A stretch of 20,867 nt of DNA from RGIG5472 sp051867635 (GTDB taxonomy: Bacteria; Bacillota; Clostridia; Oscillospirales; Oscillospiraceae). A model generated the notes under the pieces. The model made no database searches and was not told where the DNA came from. It saw only the letters and a program-made list of their open reading frames with translations. This document shows positions 10,001 to 16,114 of the stretch, piece after piece. The position numbers and the translations under genes are program-made. The stretch's first letter is position 1. Each line of letters opens with the position of its first letter. The stretch is taken from the NCBI GenBank assembly GCA_051867635.1, contig JBJDYT010000047.1:1-20867 (forward strand), in the 5' to 3' direction.

Positions 10001-11799
10001 GCGGTCTCCAAAAGGCTTTCCCGGTTTTCCGATGTGCGCGGCATTGCTTTCTGTCCGTCCTCCGGGGCGGCCTGTTCTTCTGTTGTTTCCCCGGTCCGTG
10101 CTGCGGCTTTTTCCGTCTGTGCCTGTGCGTCCCATCTCCGGGCCGCCTCCGCCCAGCTTCCGCCGTCCGCCGCCTGCACGCCCGCGGCCTGCTGCATATT
10201 CTGCCGCACCTGCCCGATGCCCGTGCCCACGGCGCCGCCTGCCGCGCCCGAAAGCCCGCCGGAAGCCGCGCTCACAAGGGCGCTCTGCAAGGTCTCCTTT
10301 GTAAACAGGCTCTGCGCCGCCTCGGCGTCTCCCAGCGCCGCATCAATGGCCATGTCCGCGTAGGTCTCCGCAAAGGCCTGCACCGCGTTGTCCACCCCTC
10401 CGGTGATGGCGTTTGCCACCGCCGGGTACTGCCGGGCAAAGGCGCTTTCCCCCGCAAGGCTGCGCACCGCGTCCGCGATCTGCCCCGCAAGGGTATCCTT
10501 TGCGTAGTCGCTGCCCATGGTCCGTGCCAGGTCCGCCGCGCCCACGCTGTTGATGGCCCATCCCGCGCCAAACTTCGCCGCGCCCCCAAGCAGCGCCTTC
10601 CCGGCGCTTTCCCCCTTTTCCGCGCTCTGGCCCAGCGCCTCGCCCGCCCCCTGGGCGCTCAGCACCGGCAGCACCGCCGCCGGGTTTACGGCCGCAACCA
10701 AAAGGTTCTCGCCCGCGCTGGTGGCGGCGCTCTGCAAAAATTTCTGCGTATCGGTCAGGCCGCTCTGGGCCGCGCCGGTCAGCCGCTGTCCCCGGCTGTA
10801 AAGCTGGTAACCCACGCTGGTGGAGGTGTCCAGCGCGTCGTCAGCTTCCAGCTGGGCAATGCGCCGCCGCATCTGCAGGATCTCCTCCGCGCCGTACCCG
10901 TTCAGCACAAGGTCCCGGTCGGTGTACACACCGTTTGTCCCGTCCACCCGCCGGATGGCGTCATACAGCTTCTTTTCCCGCTCGGTCAGCCCGCTTTCAA
11001 AGCTTGTGCGCTGTGCGGCGTTTTTTACCGCCTGCACCCCGGTCTCCGCCGCCAGGATGGGCGCAGCCGCCACCGCGTCCGCCACGCCGCCCACGGCGTT
11101 GGTGGTCCGCCGCAGCACCCGTCCCGCCAGCGGGATCGCGTCATACTCCGCGTTCATCTGCCGCGCCGTGTCGATCTGCTGTCGGCTCCACCCCGCCTTC
11201 ATAAGGTCCGCGTCCGTGTACGCGCCGTTTGTCCCGTCCACCCGCCGCACCGCGTCCGCCAGGTTCCGGTTGTCCCCCTCGTCATACCAGGCGTTGATCC
11301 GGTCAAAGGCGTCCTGCTGCTCGTAGGGCTCGTAGCTTTTCGCCAGCGCCCCCGCCAGCCCGGTGGGGGTGCCCGCCTGCTGCGCGGCCTGCTTGCGGTC
11401 CAGCACCGCCTGCACATCCTCCACGGAATAAAGCGTCTTTCCGCGCACAAGCAGCGCCGGGTTCAGGTCATCGTTCACTGCCCCCAGCCAGTCCGCCCGC
11501 GCGTCCTGCTCGCTCTGGTCGCTGTTCTTTGCGCTCTGGTACGCTTCCAGGCTTTCCTGCCGGGTCTCCTTGGTCACCGCCGGGCGTTCCGCGCTCTGTT
11601 TGGCCTTTGCGCTCCCCGTCCCCGTCTGGTATCGCACCTCTGCCGTCTGCTGCGGGGTCGTTGCGGCCAGCGCCGTTCTTCCCCCCGTGCTGTTCGCCTG
11701 CGCTGTCTGCTTTTGGGCCGCTTCCCGCTGCTTTTGCTCCGCTTCCTTCCGCTTCTTCCGGTCAAGGATTTCCTGTACCTGTTCCACTGTATATGCCAT
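4030..11799 (-). CDS. Giant multidomain internal virion (ejection-type) protein with HExxH metallopeptidase motif
   Basis: This is a 2589-aa protein from ATG 11797-11799 with GGGGGA about 7 nt upstream. Visible parts: YTVEQVQEILDRKK at the N-terminus, repeated as YSVEDVQAVLDRKQ near residue 124; RRVDGTNG(A/V)YTD twice (near 185 and 283); a Gly/Ala-rich glycine-zipper-like segment (about 510-531); eight AESVDGR-type heptads (649-704); LIHEQMHDANAW with H900-E901-x-x-H904 and a possible third ligand in AAEELVNDG (E959/E960), a zincin-like arrangement; a charged coiled coil (about 1350-1465); and a long C-terminal region with TTQRFQNYG (about 2145-2155), of the kind found in phage 'large polyvalent' proteins. 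It is the last and largest of three consecutive Ala-rich genes after the tail hub, the position of T7 gp16. Injection into the host is inferred. I could not recognise a lytic transglycosylase or N4-type RNA polymerase motif. Confidence 0.78.
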   Translation of the reverse strand: MAYTVEQVQEILDRKKRKEAEQKQREAAQKQTAQANSTGGRTALAATTPQQTAEVRYQTGTGSAKAKQSAERPAVTKETRQESLEAYQSAKNSDQSEQDARADWLGAVNDDLNPALLVRGKTLYSVEDVQAVLDRKQAAQQAGTPTGLAGALAKSYEPYEQQDAFDRINAWYDEGDNRNLADAVRRVDGTNGAYTDADLMKAGWSRQQIDTARQMNAEYDAIPLAGRVLRRTTNAVGGVADAVAAAPILAAETGVQAVKNAAQRTSFESGLTEREKKLYDAIRRVDGTNGVYTDRDLVLNGYGAEEILQMRRRIAQLEADDALDTSTSVGYQLYSRGQRLTGAAQSGLTDTQKFLQSAATSAGENLLVAAVNPAAVLPVLSAQGAGEALGQSAEKGESAGKALLGGAAKFGAGWAINSVGAADLARTMGSDYAKDTLAGQIADAVRSLAGESAFARQYPAVANAITGGVDNAVQAFAETYADMAIDAALGDAEAAQSLFTKETLQSALVSAASGGLSGAAGGAVGTGIGQVRQNMQQAAGVQAADGGSWAEAARRWDAQAQTEKAAARTGETTEEQAAPEDGQKAMPRTSENRESLLETAKDRQGENRGEMLQDAPEGVQPDERGQEGRENIFETVPEEKALEASGESAESVDGRAESVGESAESVDGMAESVDGRAESVDGRAEGVGESAESVDGRAESVEESAGKPAEYRADLGQMDTESMTDEQRSMAETIASELRMSTGAAEAAVLSKPEGVGKDIYLMGANGVYRMAASGGAKSLAEAVRYSGAAAAQVAAVEGGTEALQRMYDWGKMDYGRANSSPYSTPGLAGEKAGTVEKSRDSRRSPDSPEGAVVQLSALAHDNEVVLKKTLAKNANACIETALGKVYLADKADAVTALIHEQMHDANAWDPEGGKLLADTAIRYLAQSQGMESVNGMIREKVRTYEEAGQSLTWEQAAEELVNDGMAGIFATKESFTQWARHEAELAKRTAKAKGTWEAVKQTVNDLLTRVIAAADQLLTREPNSKEARAMKALAEDQKEVLRQLSYEHSERAADAKAAAAANKNAEAGKQTAGESKGIEAEIRYQLENGAEEADEAGRVTAWDMAAAAQDMAALREYFDLGGRSRGQVTEQSLDTLTKRYLRMTASKADSSTVKERLRAAFDSMGQMENPDFNAMRVVLEDIAEELMNASERRDDSLWKENPDWHNFSAYVEKGSTEYNDLCYAYGSWGAATKELRRHGVTLTSAKSDRGGVRPALDQMYKELSGSAPGEFDPTLTGAIAITDRLAEVHDSIKHSYRNDYAENWEEARAEIAAQIFADWFKLPKKSGAQQIADAHAKQLRAVHDAANEAILEERTRADEAVKAVMSAENVNMAALEAREAELTRRFEAEIESIRQEAKRRTLENQEQIRLEYDRRLRAQRARYDERLEYQQSVYRGQLKRARDAREADVMRRNIRAARSTLDKWLTHPTEKNHVPKPLLQTAIQAADLANTYITMNDERRDKLRGMLAQLSQQVEGVTEDKSLTAGSDWEQAGLRGRIDDLYRDLETKDLFAAKGNGQDGKLRGLARLDNYQLACLQDILNITIQGIRNENRTVSGRYTEKISDMAGKAAAEVNAAKGNDGNGIFEGLRKAANLYQTNMLDTRRMLRRMGGYRTGGAMEQLADILEAGQTQKLRIEQEGEAIFADVTGAENEKQAKRFAGRNARRADLGFKDQAGNPVPLNHAQMCSLYMHLQNQSSKNHLLNGGFVVPDAARYDRGDIKGAYQHSRTVVFSKMPVPEAYNGKTDLYVLEKLKEALDDYDKKWIADMQKFYGEYTTTKLNEASLEMFGFEVAKVQNYYPISVDQTQLINDIEGLKKDGTILGRGFTKERVESKLPILLEECQNVVNRSLRDTADYAGMAPAIRDANRILNSRVENSEGVTGTLKEKVIGEKWGGQAVKFLDELLTDLQTKRKGDDNDLVKLLAGPLRSGYAGAVLTLNPSVALSQAASLPTAAAVLGGGATMKAAGQFVKNISPTELAKIEAEIDRYSPLMRQRLKGSGKAELSGIGQNRSMVQALGEKVPKGLTNWITKMDEITVASLWEGAKAYTESHRETLGLAQGDVTSGDYWNAVADVFNRTVEQTQPNYTVLQRNALQRSTGEMTKGFVMFTTQRFQNYGILMDAVGDYRAQAARYRENPSAENKAEVKRAGAQLGRAAASQAVQTAVFCLMKIGADFLLHKWEREQDENGDVTAKSVGKRFAYLYAQSALGIFYGGSELFSLCENLVNGTDYEVISPGGLSVISDVLSQGGAFVGELIKDTGDMDPKALEKHHRALLGKGIRMSTTLLQGLGVPAGNLRTNIQALYGWGETIYEAAAGEGFTLSGAPKSAASQYDRLYAAVQAGDAQEAKAALDKLDLLEQEGSLTDARKKAMTGLKTRLKEADEDLAAAVQARLDGDDERRQEAQAALLDKLYEAFGIDRRRGADSERKAELIDLVQAATNEQVNKALAGEGGKATDRLAAAVLEWDADTAQKEIDTLMRAGKSAASVKSAITTAAKPEYLAGTKDDKETLRNMLLKLTDAEGGPLYTAKEIRNWKEDTEAPADEWESWR
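9688..9855 (-). repeat. 21-bp coding minisatellite: eight AESVDGR-type heptads
   Basis: Eight in-frame 21-bp units encode AESVDGR, AESVGES, AESVDGM, AESVDGR, AESVDGR, AEGVGES, AESVDGR and AESVEES (residues 649-704 of the giant protein), preceded by a partial EASGES. The repeats lie in an acidic, low-complexity linker ahead of the HExxH domain. Copy number probably varies between relatives through slippage. Confidence 0.9.
10921..11247 (-). repeat. Two-copy RRVDGTNG-YTD motif in giant protein
   Basis: RRVDGTNGAYTD (codons 11212-11247) and RRVDGTNGVYT (codons 10921-10953) lie exactly 294 bp (98 residues) apart. Both are followed by DL and a helical stretch (SRQQIDTARQM versus GAEEILQMRRR). This looks like a duplicated small domain; the D-G-T-N-G core resembles a turn or loop, but no ligand can be assigned from sequence alone. 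Confidence 0.7.
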
Positions 11800-11827
11800 G
11801 CGTTTTCCCCCATGATATCATACTATC

Positions 11828-11858
11828 AAGCGGGAGAGGGCGTTTCCCTCTCCCGCTT
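11828..11858 (-). terminator. Perfect 13-bp hairpin ahead of giant gene, candidate terminator
   Basis: The arms 11828-11840 and 11846-11858 are exact inverted complements around a 5-nt loop, in the 62-bp gap between the 515-aa gene and the giant gene. On the minus strand the stem is followed by TTGATAGTAT, a poor U-tract. On the plus strand it is followed by the T-rich TGTTTATTT. It may attenuate transcription into the giant gene or protect the upstream message. Its minus-strand terminator strength is uncertain. Confidence 0.5.
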
Positions 11859-11861
11859 TGT

Positions 11862-13409
11862 TTATTTGAGCCGGTTCATAATATCCTTGATTTCCTCCAC
11901 GCTCATTCCTCTGTTTTGCAAGTTCCCGATAATGGTTTCATCGCTCAGCCCTTTTCCTCGGGCTTGTGCGGCATAAGCGTAGCCCTGCCGGTACATCTCT
12001 TCCCGGGTGATCCCCGCTGTCCCGGTCCCGGTGCTCCCCGCAGTCGTTCCTCCCGCCGCGCTCTGCGTTCCCGCGCTGCCCGTTCCTCCCGTCGCCTTTC
12101 CCGTCCCGGTCAGGGCTGTCTGGCTTCTCAGCGCGGTAGAGGCCGGCGTGTAGGGGTACTGGGCGCTTGTGTTCTTCACGCCCGTACCGCTGGCGGCGGT
12201 GCTCCCGGCGGCGGTGCTTCCGGCGGCGCTCTGTGCTGCCGCAGGATATCCCGCTTCACTCAGGATCGCCGCGTACCAATTCGCCGCTTCGCTGTCCCCG
12301 CTTTCCAGCGCATCATAATATTTATCCGCCGCCGAAAGGATCTGGCTGTTTGTCCAGCTTCCGGCGGTGGTGCTGCCGGTGCTGCCGGTGCTGCCGGTGC
12401 TGTACCGGCTTCCGGCAACGAGTCTGCTGTAATCGTCCAGGCTCCCGGTGTCCAGCCCGTACATGGCCAGCACCTGCCTTGCCGCGTCGGTCGCTCCCGC
12501 TCCCGCAAGGCTCGCCGCCGTGCTCAGCGCGTCCGCCTTGTCCGCCCGGCTGATCCCCGTGTACCCGTCCAGGATGGTGCTGTCCAGTCCCGCGCTTTGC
12601 AGCACCCACACGGCGGCCTCATGCGCGCCGCTGCTCTCGTACTGCAGCGCCTGGGCAAGGGCCGTCTGCTGGTCCGCCGTGCTTTTCCCGGTGTATCCGT
12701 CCAGGATGGTGCTGTCCAGTCCCGCGCTCTGCAGCACCCAGGCCGCCGCGTCGTCCGCGCCTGCCTCCTTGTAGGCCAGGGCCTGCTGCACCGCCGCCTG
12801 CTGGTCGCTGGTCTTCTGCCGGTCATACCCCTTGTACCAGTCGTAGGCATCCATGGCCGTTCCGGCCGCGTTCACAAGGTTCTGCCACAGTCCGCTCCAA
12901 AAGCTGCTGTTCTCGCCGCGGGCGGTCTCGCTGGCGTTCGCCTTCTGGTTCAGCACGTTCGCCCAGTTCGCAAAGTTCAGCCCCCGCGCGCTCTGGTCCA
13001 GCGCCTCGGTGTTCTGCGCCGCGCCGATGGCGTTCAAAAGGCCGTTTTGCCGGTCGGTGTACTCGTTCAGCGCCGCCGCCCGCAGGCTTGTCAGCGCGTT
13101 GTCTATGCCCGCCAGGCTTTCCCGCTGTGTCTGCTGCGCCGCGCTGTCCGCCCAGCCCGTGCCGTATCCGCCCGAAAGCGCCGCCGCGCCGGCTTTGGCA
13201 TTGTCCGCCGCGTCCTGTGCCGTCCTTTGGGCATTGCCGCGCAGGGCCAGGTAACTTTCGTCCCCGGTGTTCCAGTCAAATCCCGTCCCCAGCTTTCCCA
13301 GCGCGGCGGAGATCCCCGCCCGGTTTGCGCTCTCGTATTCCCCCGGCGCGTTTTCCCGCCAGGCCGCCTCGTCCTGCTCGGCCTGGTTTTTTCTTCTCAG
13401 CACTCCCAT
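11862..13409 (-). CDS. Ala-rich internal virion protein, paralogue of the 194-aa upstream protein, with 44-residue repeats
   Basis: This is a 515-aa protein from ATG 13407-13409 with an AGGAGGGGAAAGC ribosome site. Residues 1 to about 195 parallel the upstream 194-aa protein motif by motif: PGEY.S, G.(F).(W)NT, SGGY..WA, NEY..R, QN.E.L, and SFWSGLWQNLV at the matching end. An added C-terminal part holds a 44-residue tandem repeat (VLQSAGLDSTILDGYTG) at about 213-337, then Gly/Ser/Thr/Ala low-complexity linkers, and finally a short helical end, MSVEEIKDIMNRLK, that resembles the first residues of the giant protein encoded next. Its position matches the middle internal/ejection protein of T7-like phages (gp15). 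That role is inference from order and composition; no enzyme motif is visible. Confidence 0.72.
   Translation of the reverse strand: MGVLRRKNQAEQDEAAWRENAPGEYESANRAGISAALGKLGTGFDWNTGDESYLALRGNAQRTAQDAADNAKAGAAALSGGYGTGWADSAAQQTQRESLAGIDNALTSLRAAALNEYTDRQNGLLNAIGAAQNTEALDQSARGLNFANWANVLNQKANASETARGENSSFWSGLWQNLVNAAGTAMDAYDWYKGYDRQKTSDQQAAVQQALAYKEAGADDAAAWVLQSAGLDSTILDGYTGKSTADQQTALAQALQYESSGAHEAAVWVLQSAGLDSTILDGYTGISRADKADALSTAASLAGAGATDAARQVLAMYGLDTGSLDDYSRLVAGSRYSTGSTGSTGSTTAGSWTNSQILSAADKYYDALESGDSEAANWYAAILSEAGYPAAAQSAAGSTAAGSTAASGTGVKNTSAQYPYTPASTALRSQTALTGTGKATGGTGSAGTQSAAGGTTAGSTGTGTAGITREEMYRQGYAYAAQARGKGLSDETIIGNLQNRGMSVEEIKDIMNRLK
12378..12773 (-). repeat. 132-bp (44-residue) tandem repeat, about three copies
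   Basis: Units start at 12773 (YKEAGADDAA), 12641 (YESSGAHEAA) and 12509 (LAGAGATDAA), each 132 bp apart. The first two share an almost identical VLQSAGLDSTILDGYTG core; the third is diverged (VLAMYGLDTGSLDDYS) and its end is not sharply defined. Each unit looks like a helix, a loop and a second helix, giving a repeat-type scaffold. Confidence 0.85.
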
Positions 13410-13421
13410 GCTTTCCCCTCC

Positions 13422-14006
13422 TCACAGAAAATAGGGCAAAAACTGCAGCCCCAGCCCGATCACGTTCCACAGTCCGTTCCAGAAATTGGCCCCGGCCTGC
13501 TGGTCCTCTGCCACCGCGGCGTTGTACTCGTTCTGCGCGTAATTCATTTTTGTGTTCCACTCGTTCATCCGGCTCTGGTACTCCTGCTGCGCCAGGCTCT
13601 CCTGGTTCTGCAGCGCGTCGATCTTTCCCGTCAGGTCGCTTTTCCGGCTGGCGTACTCGTTGTATGCCTGGTTATACAGGCTTCTGGCCGCGTCCTGCAG
13701 GCCGTTCATGGTGCTCTCGTAGGCGTTCTGCCCGCTGGTGGCCGCCCAGCTGTTGGCGTAGCCTCCGCTGCGGGCGGCCGCCTGGCTTGCCGCGTCCTCG
13801 TTTGCAAGCTGGGCGCCCCGGGTGTACCGGTTTTTGTACTGCTGGTACGCCGCGTCCGTGTTGTAGTCGTAGGCAAAGTCCCCCATGCCGGAAAGCGCCG
13901 CCTGGTTTTCCCGGATGCTGTCCGCGTAAGGGCTCTTGTATTCCCCCGGCTGCTGGGCCGTCACCGTGTCCAGGTACTTTTTTGCCTCCTCTGTCCTCTT
14001 GCTCAT
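13422..14006 (-). CDS. Small Ala/Asn-rich internal virion protein with C-terminal hydrophobic segment
   Basis: This is a 194-aa protein from ATG 14004-14006, preceded by AAGGGGGGAGAAG. It is rich in Ala, Asn, Gln and Tyr, mostly helical (YNQAYNEYASRKSDLTGKID, then YQSRMNEWNTKMNYAQNEY), and ends in a hydrophobic stretch, FWNGLWNVIGLGLQFLPYFL, that could enter a membrane. Its body aligns with the first ~195 residues of the downstream 515-aa protein. Its place after the tail hub and its length are close to T7 gp14 (196 aa), an internal protein that is ejected into the host envelope. Function is inferred from order, length and the hydrophobic tail, not from a recognised domain. Confidence 0.7.
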   Translation of the reverse strand: MSKRTEEAKKYLDTVTAQQPGEYKSPYADSIRENQAALSGMGDFAYDYNTDAAYQQYKNRYTRGAQLANEDAASQAAARSGGYANSWAATSGQNAYESTMNGLQDAARSLYNQAYNEYASRKSDLTGKIDALQNQESLAQQEYQSRMNEWNTKMNYAQNEYNAAVAEDQQAGANFWNGLWNVIGLGLQFLPYFL

Positions 14007-14022
14007 CTTCTCCCCCCTTCAG

Positions 14023-14217
14023 TCACTTCAGCCCCATGGCCTCCAGCTTTTCCCGCATCGTGCCGGATAAATTGCTCTCGTCCAGGTTCTGCATCATGTA
14101 GATCAGTTGCTCGTTGAGCTGGCTCAGATAATTCCGGATCGCCCTCTGGTCCTCCGGCGCCAGCGCATCGGTAAATTTCGGCATCGCGATCTCGCCGATC
14201 CTCGTAATATCCGCCAT
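14023..14217 (-). CDS. Small 64-aa phage structural-module protein
   Basis: ATG 14215-14217 follows the stop of the tail-hub gene by 7 nt, with GAGGGAG as ribosome site. The protein begins MADITRIGEIAMPKFTDAL and contains a helical NYLSQLNEQLIYMMQNLDES stretch. Small proteins with a similar LxxQLxYMLxNLDxxN helix occur in tail modules of Firmicutes phages, but their function is not known to me. A second possible start is Met12 (MPKFTDAL); the first has the better ribosome site. Confidence 0.65.
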   Translation of the reverse strand: MADITRIGEIAMPKFTDALAPEDQRAIRNYLSQLNEQLIYMMQNLDESNLSGTMREKLEAMGLK

Positions 14218-14224
14218 GGCTCCC

Positions 14225-16114
14225 TCACTTTTTGCAGCTTCCGCCCTGCACCCGCGCCCCGTCGGCGCCCGCCAGGCTGAAGGCGATGGAGCGCACCGCC
14301 ACCTGTCCCACGCCGCAGATGCGCAGCCGCAGCATATCGCAGCGCCGGGGGCAAAAGGGCAGGTTTACCCGGGTAAACCGGTCCCGGGTCACCACCTCGC
14401 CCACCGTCTCCCAGCCCTCGCCGTCGCAGTTGATCTGCACCCGGATCTCGCTGCGGGCCAGCGCGTCGATGCGCAGCGTCACCCGGTTGATGTATTTGTC
14501 GTCCGGCATGTCAAGCCCGATGTCTCCGCTGGTGGCCTCAAACCGCACACCGCTTTCCACGCCTTCCGCCGTCTCCGCCCGGTCGTACTCCCGGTCCGGG
14601 TCCGCGGCCCATACCGCCTCACCGTCCCACAGGTAGAGCTGCCGCCCGGTGGACACCATCTCCCAGCCGGTGGCGCTCTCCTCGTGCCACATTCCCCGCT
14701 CGGTGTCGTATACCAGAAGCCGCGCCTCCTCAATGCCCTCGGCCCGGGTGCGCAGATGCAGGTAATACCGCGCGTCCAGCGCCGCGCCCACCGCCGCGGA
14801 CACGTTCGCCAGCTTCGTGGCGTCCAGTTTTCCGCTTACCTTTTCCGGCAGGCTCCCGTCCCAGGCCATCACCCCGTCCAGCGAGAGGTAATACAGCACC
14901 TCCGCGATCACGCACAGGCTGCGCCCCGCGCCCTTTGCCACGCCCCGGCATTGGGTGGTCACAAGCTGGTAGTCGCTGGGCTTTGCGCCGTAGATCTTGT
15001 GCAGGGCGTTCTCCTTGAAAAACAGCGCGTACCCCCGGCAGGTGGCCGCACCGGTAAAGGCCCCGTCGCTGCCAACCGTCACCGCGTAGCTGTCCGACGC
15101 AATCCCCCGGTAGGAAAACCAGTTGGTGGGGTCTCCCAGCTTGCATGCATAGATCACGTTTTCGCTGCTGTTGCATCCCCATATGCGGTTGTTGCACTCG
15201 GTCACATATTCCAGCTCCGGCACCCGCCTTTGCATCTCCACGGCGCTTTCCGCCGCAAAGCTGCTTTTCTGTACGCCGTCCGCGCCGTACCATTTCACGG
15301 TCCCGGCGGTGATCTCAAACCGCCCGTAATAGTACAGGCTCCCGGTGTTGGCGGAAACGCTCATCACAAAGCTGTTTCCTTTTACCGTCTGCAGCTCCAC
15401 CTCTCCCCCGATGTCCGGCGCGATGTACTGCAGCGCCTGCTCCGGGATCCCGCTCAGGGTCACCGTGTCCCCCTGCCGGAATTTTCCCGCGCTCCCGCTG
15501 CAGGTCACCTTCAGGTAATTCAGCGGGATCTCCGCCCACTTCCCGCTTGCCGCGCTGTACTGTTCCAGTACGTTTACATAGGCCTCGGGGCTTTCGGTGT
15601 TGTTCAGCTTCAAAAAAAGCTGCCCGTCCGCCGGGGCTTCCGGCTCGGTGGTTCCGCTGTCCGTCACTGTGTAGGTGTTTCCTCCCGCGTCGCAGGGCTG
15701 CAGCACCACCGTGTCCGCGCCGCCCTGCTCCCACCGGGCCGCAAGGGCCGTCAGTTCCCCGCTCGCGGTGTCAAAGCTCACCGCGTCCGGCCAGATCAGC
15801 ACCCGCGTCCCCATGCCGATCAGGGTCTTTTTCCCGTCCGTCACCGCGTTTTCCAGCGTTACGGTCTGCCGCTCGGTGTCGTCCGGCGTCCAGATCAGGT
15901 TTTTTCCCTGCACGGTCAAAAGGCCGTTCAGGTGATACATCCCCCCGCACTCCGCCAGATCATACATCCGGCGCCGGGGGCTGCGGGTCTGCAGGGCCGG
16001 GTACCCCCGGCCGGAAAAATTCATGCAGCCGGAAAGCTCCCCTTCCGCGCAGCTATAGGTCTCGTTCAGCCCTCCGAAGGCGGTCAGCAGGCTGCGTGTG
16101 TTTGCAACTCCCAT
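14225..16114 (-). CDS. Tail hub/nozzle-like protein
   Basis: This is a 629-aa protein. I chose ATG 16112-16114 because it overlaps the upstream stop as TGATG and has GGGGAGG 11 nt ahead, and because it begins MGVANTRSLLTAFGGLNETY; an upstream in-frame ATG at 16258 would overlap the adaptor gene by about 145 bp. The protein is beta-rich with several recurring short blocks (LIWTPDDTERQTVTL, YVTECNNRIWGCNSSENVIY, YLSLDGVMAWDG, LYLWDGEAVWAADPD), as expected for a beta-propeller-like hub. It is rich in Cys near the middle and C-terminus (PFCPRRCDMLRLRICG). Position after the adaptor matches T7 gp12 or P22 gp10-type tail nozzle/stabilisation proteins, which plug and extend the portal. The family assignment is inference from pattern and gene order. 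Confidence 0.72.
   Translation of the reverse strand: MGVANTRSLLTAFGGLNETYSCAEGELSGCMNFSGRGYPALQTRSPRRRMYDLAECGGMYHLNGLLTVQGKNLIWTPDDTERQTVTLENAVTDGKKTLIGMGTRVLIWPDAVSFDTASGELTALAARWEQGGADTVVLQPCDAGGNTYTVTDSGTTEPEAPADGQLFLKLNNTESPEAYVNVLEQYSAASGKWAEIPLNYLKVTCSGSAGKFRQGDTVTLSGIPEQALQYIAPDIGGEVELQTVKGNSFVMSVSANTGSLYYYGRFEITAGTVKWYGADGVQKSSFAAESAVEMQRRVPELEYVTECNNRIWGCNSSENVIYACKLGDPTNWFSYRGIASDSYAVTVGSDGAFTGAATCRGYALFFKENALHKIYGAKPSDYQLVTTQCRGVAKGAGRSLCVIAEVLYYLSLDGVMAWDGSLPEKVSGKLDATKLANVSAAVGAALDARYYLHLRTRAEGIEEARLLVYDTERGMWHEESATGWEMVSTGRQLYLWDGEAVWAADPDREYDRAETAEGVESGVRFEATSGDIGLDMPDDKYINRVTLRIDALARSEIRVQINCDGEGWETVGEVVTRDRFTRVNLPFCPRRCDMLRLRICGVGQVAVRSIAFSLAGADGARVQGGSCKK

Noticed and set aside
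4030..11799. N4-type virion RNA polymerase in the giant protein
   Set aside because: The N4-like capsid and giant size suggested it, but I could not find the T/DxxGR, R-x3-K-x6/7-YG or catalytic Asp motifs in a plausible order.
11812..11821. 10-bp palindrome ATGATATCAT upstream of the giant gene
   Set aside because: Too short to call an operator, with no second copy seen elsewhere.
4027..11976. A 2649-codon open frame on the plus strand opposite the giant gene
   Set aside because: It is codon-aligned with the real gene and open only because that gene lacks TTA, CTA and TCA. Its product is Arg/Leu/His/Pro-rich with no domain, and it runs over the ends of neighbouring genes.
11529..14117. Plus-strand 862-codon open frame across two internal-protein genes
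   Set aside because: Crosses gene boundaries of well-supported minus-strand genes, has no ribosome site of note and shows only composition-driven sequence.
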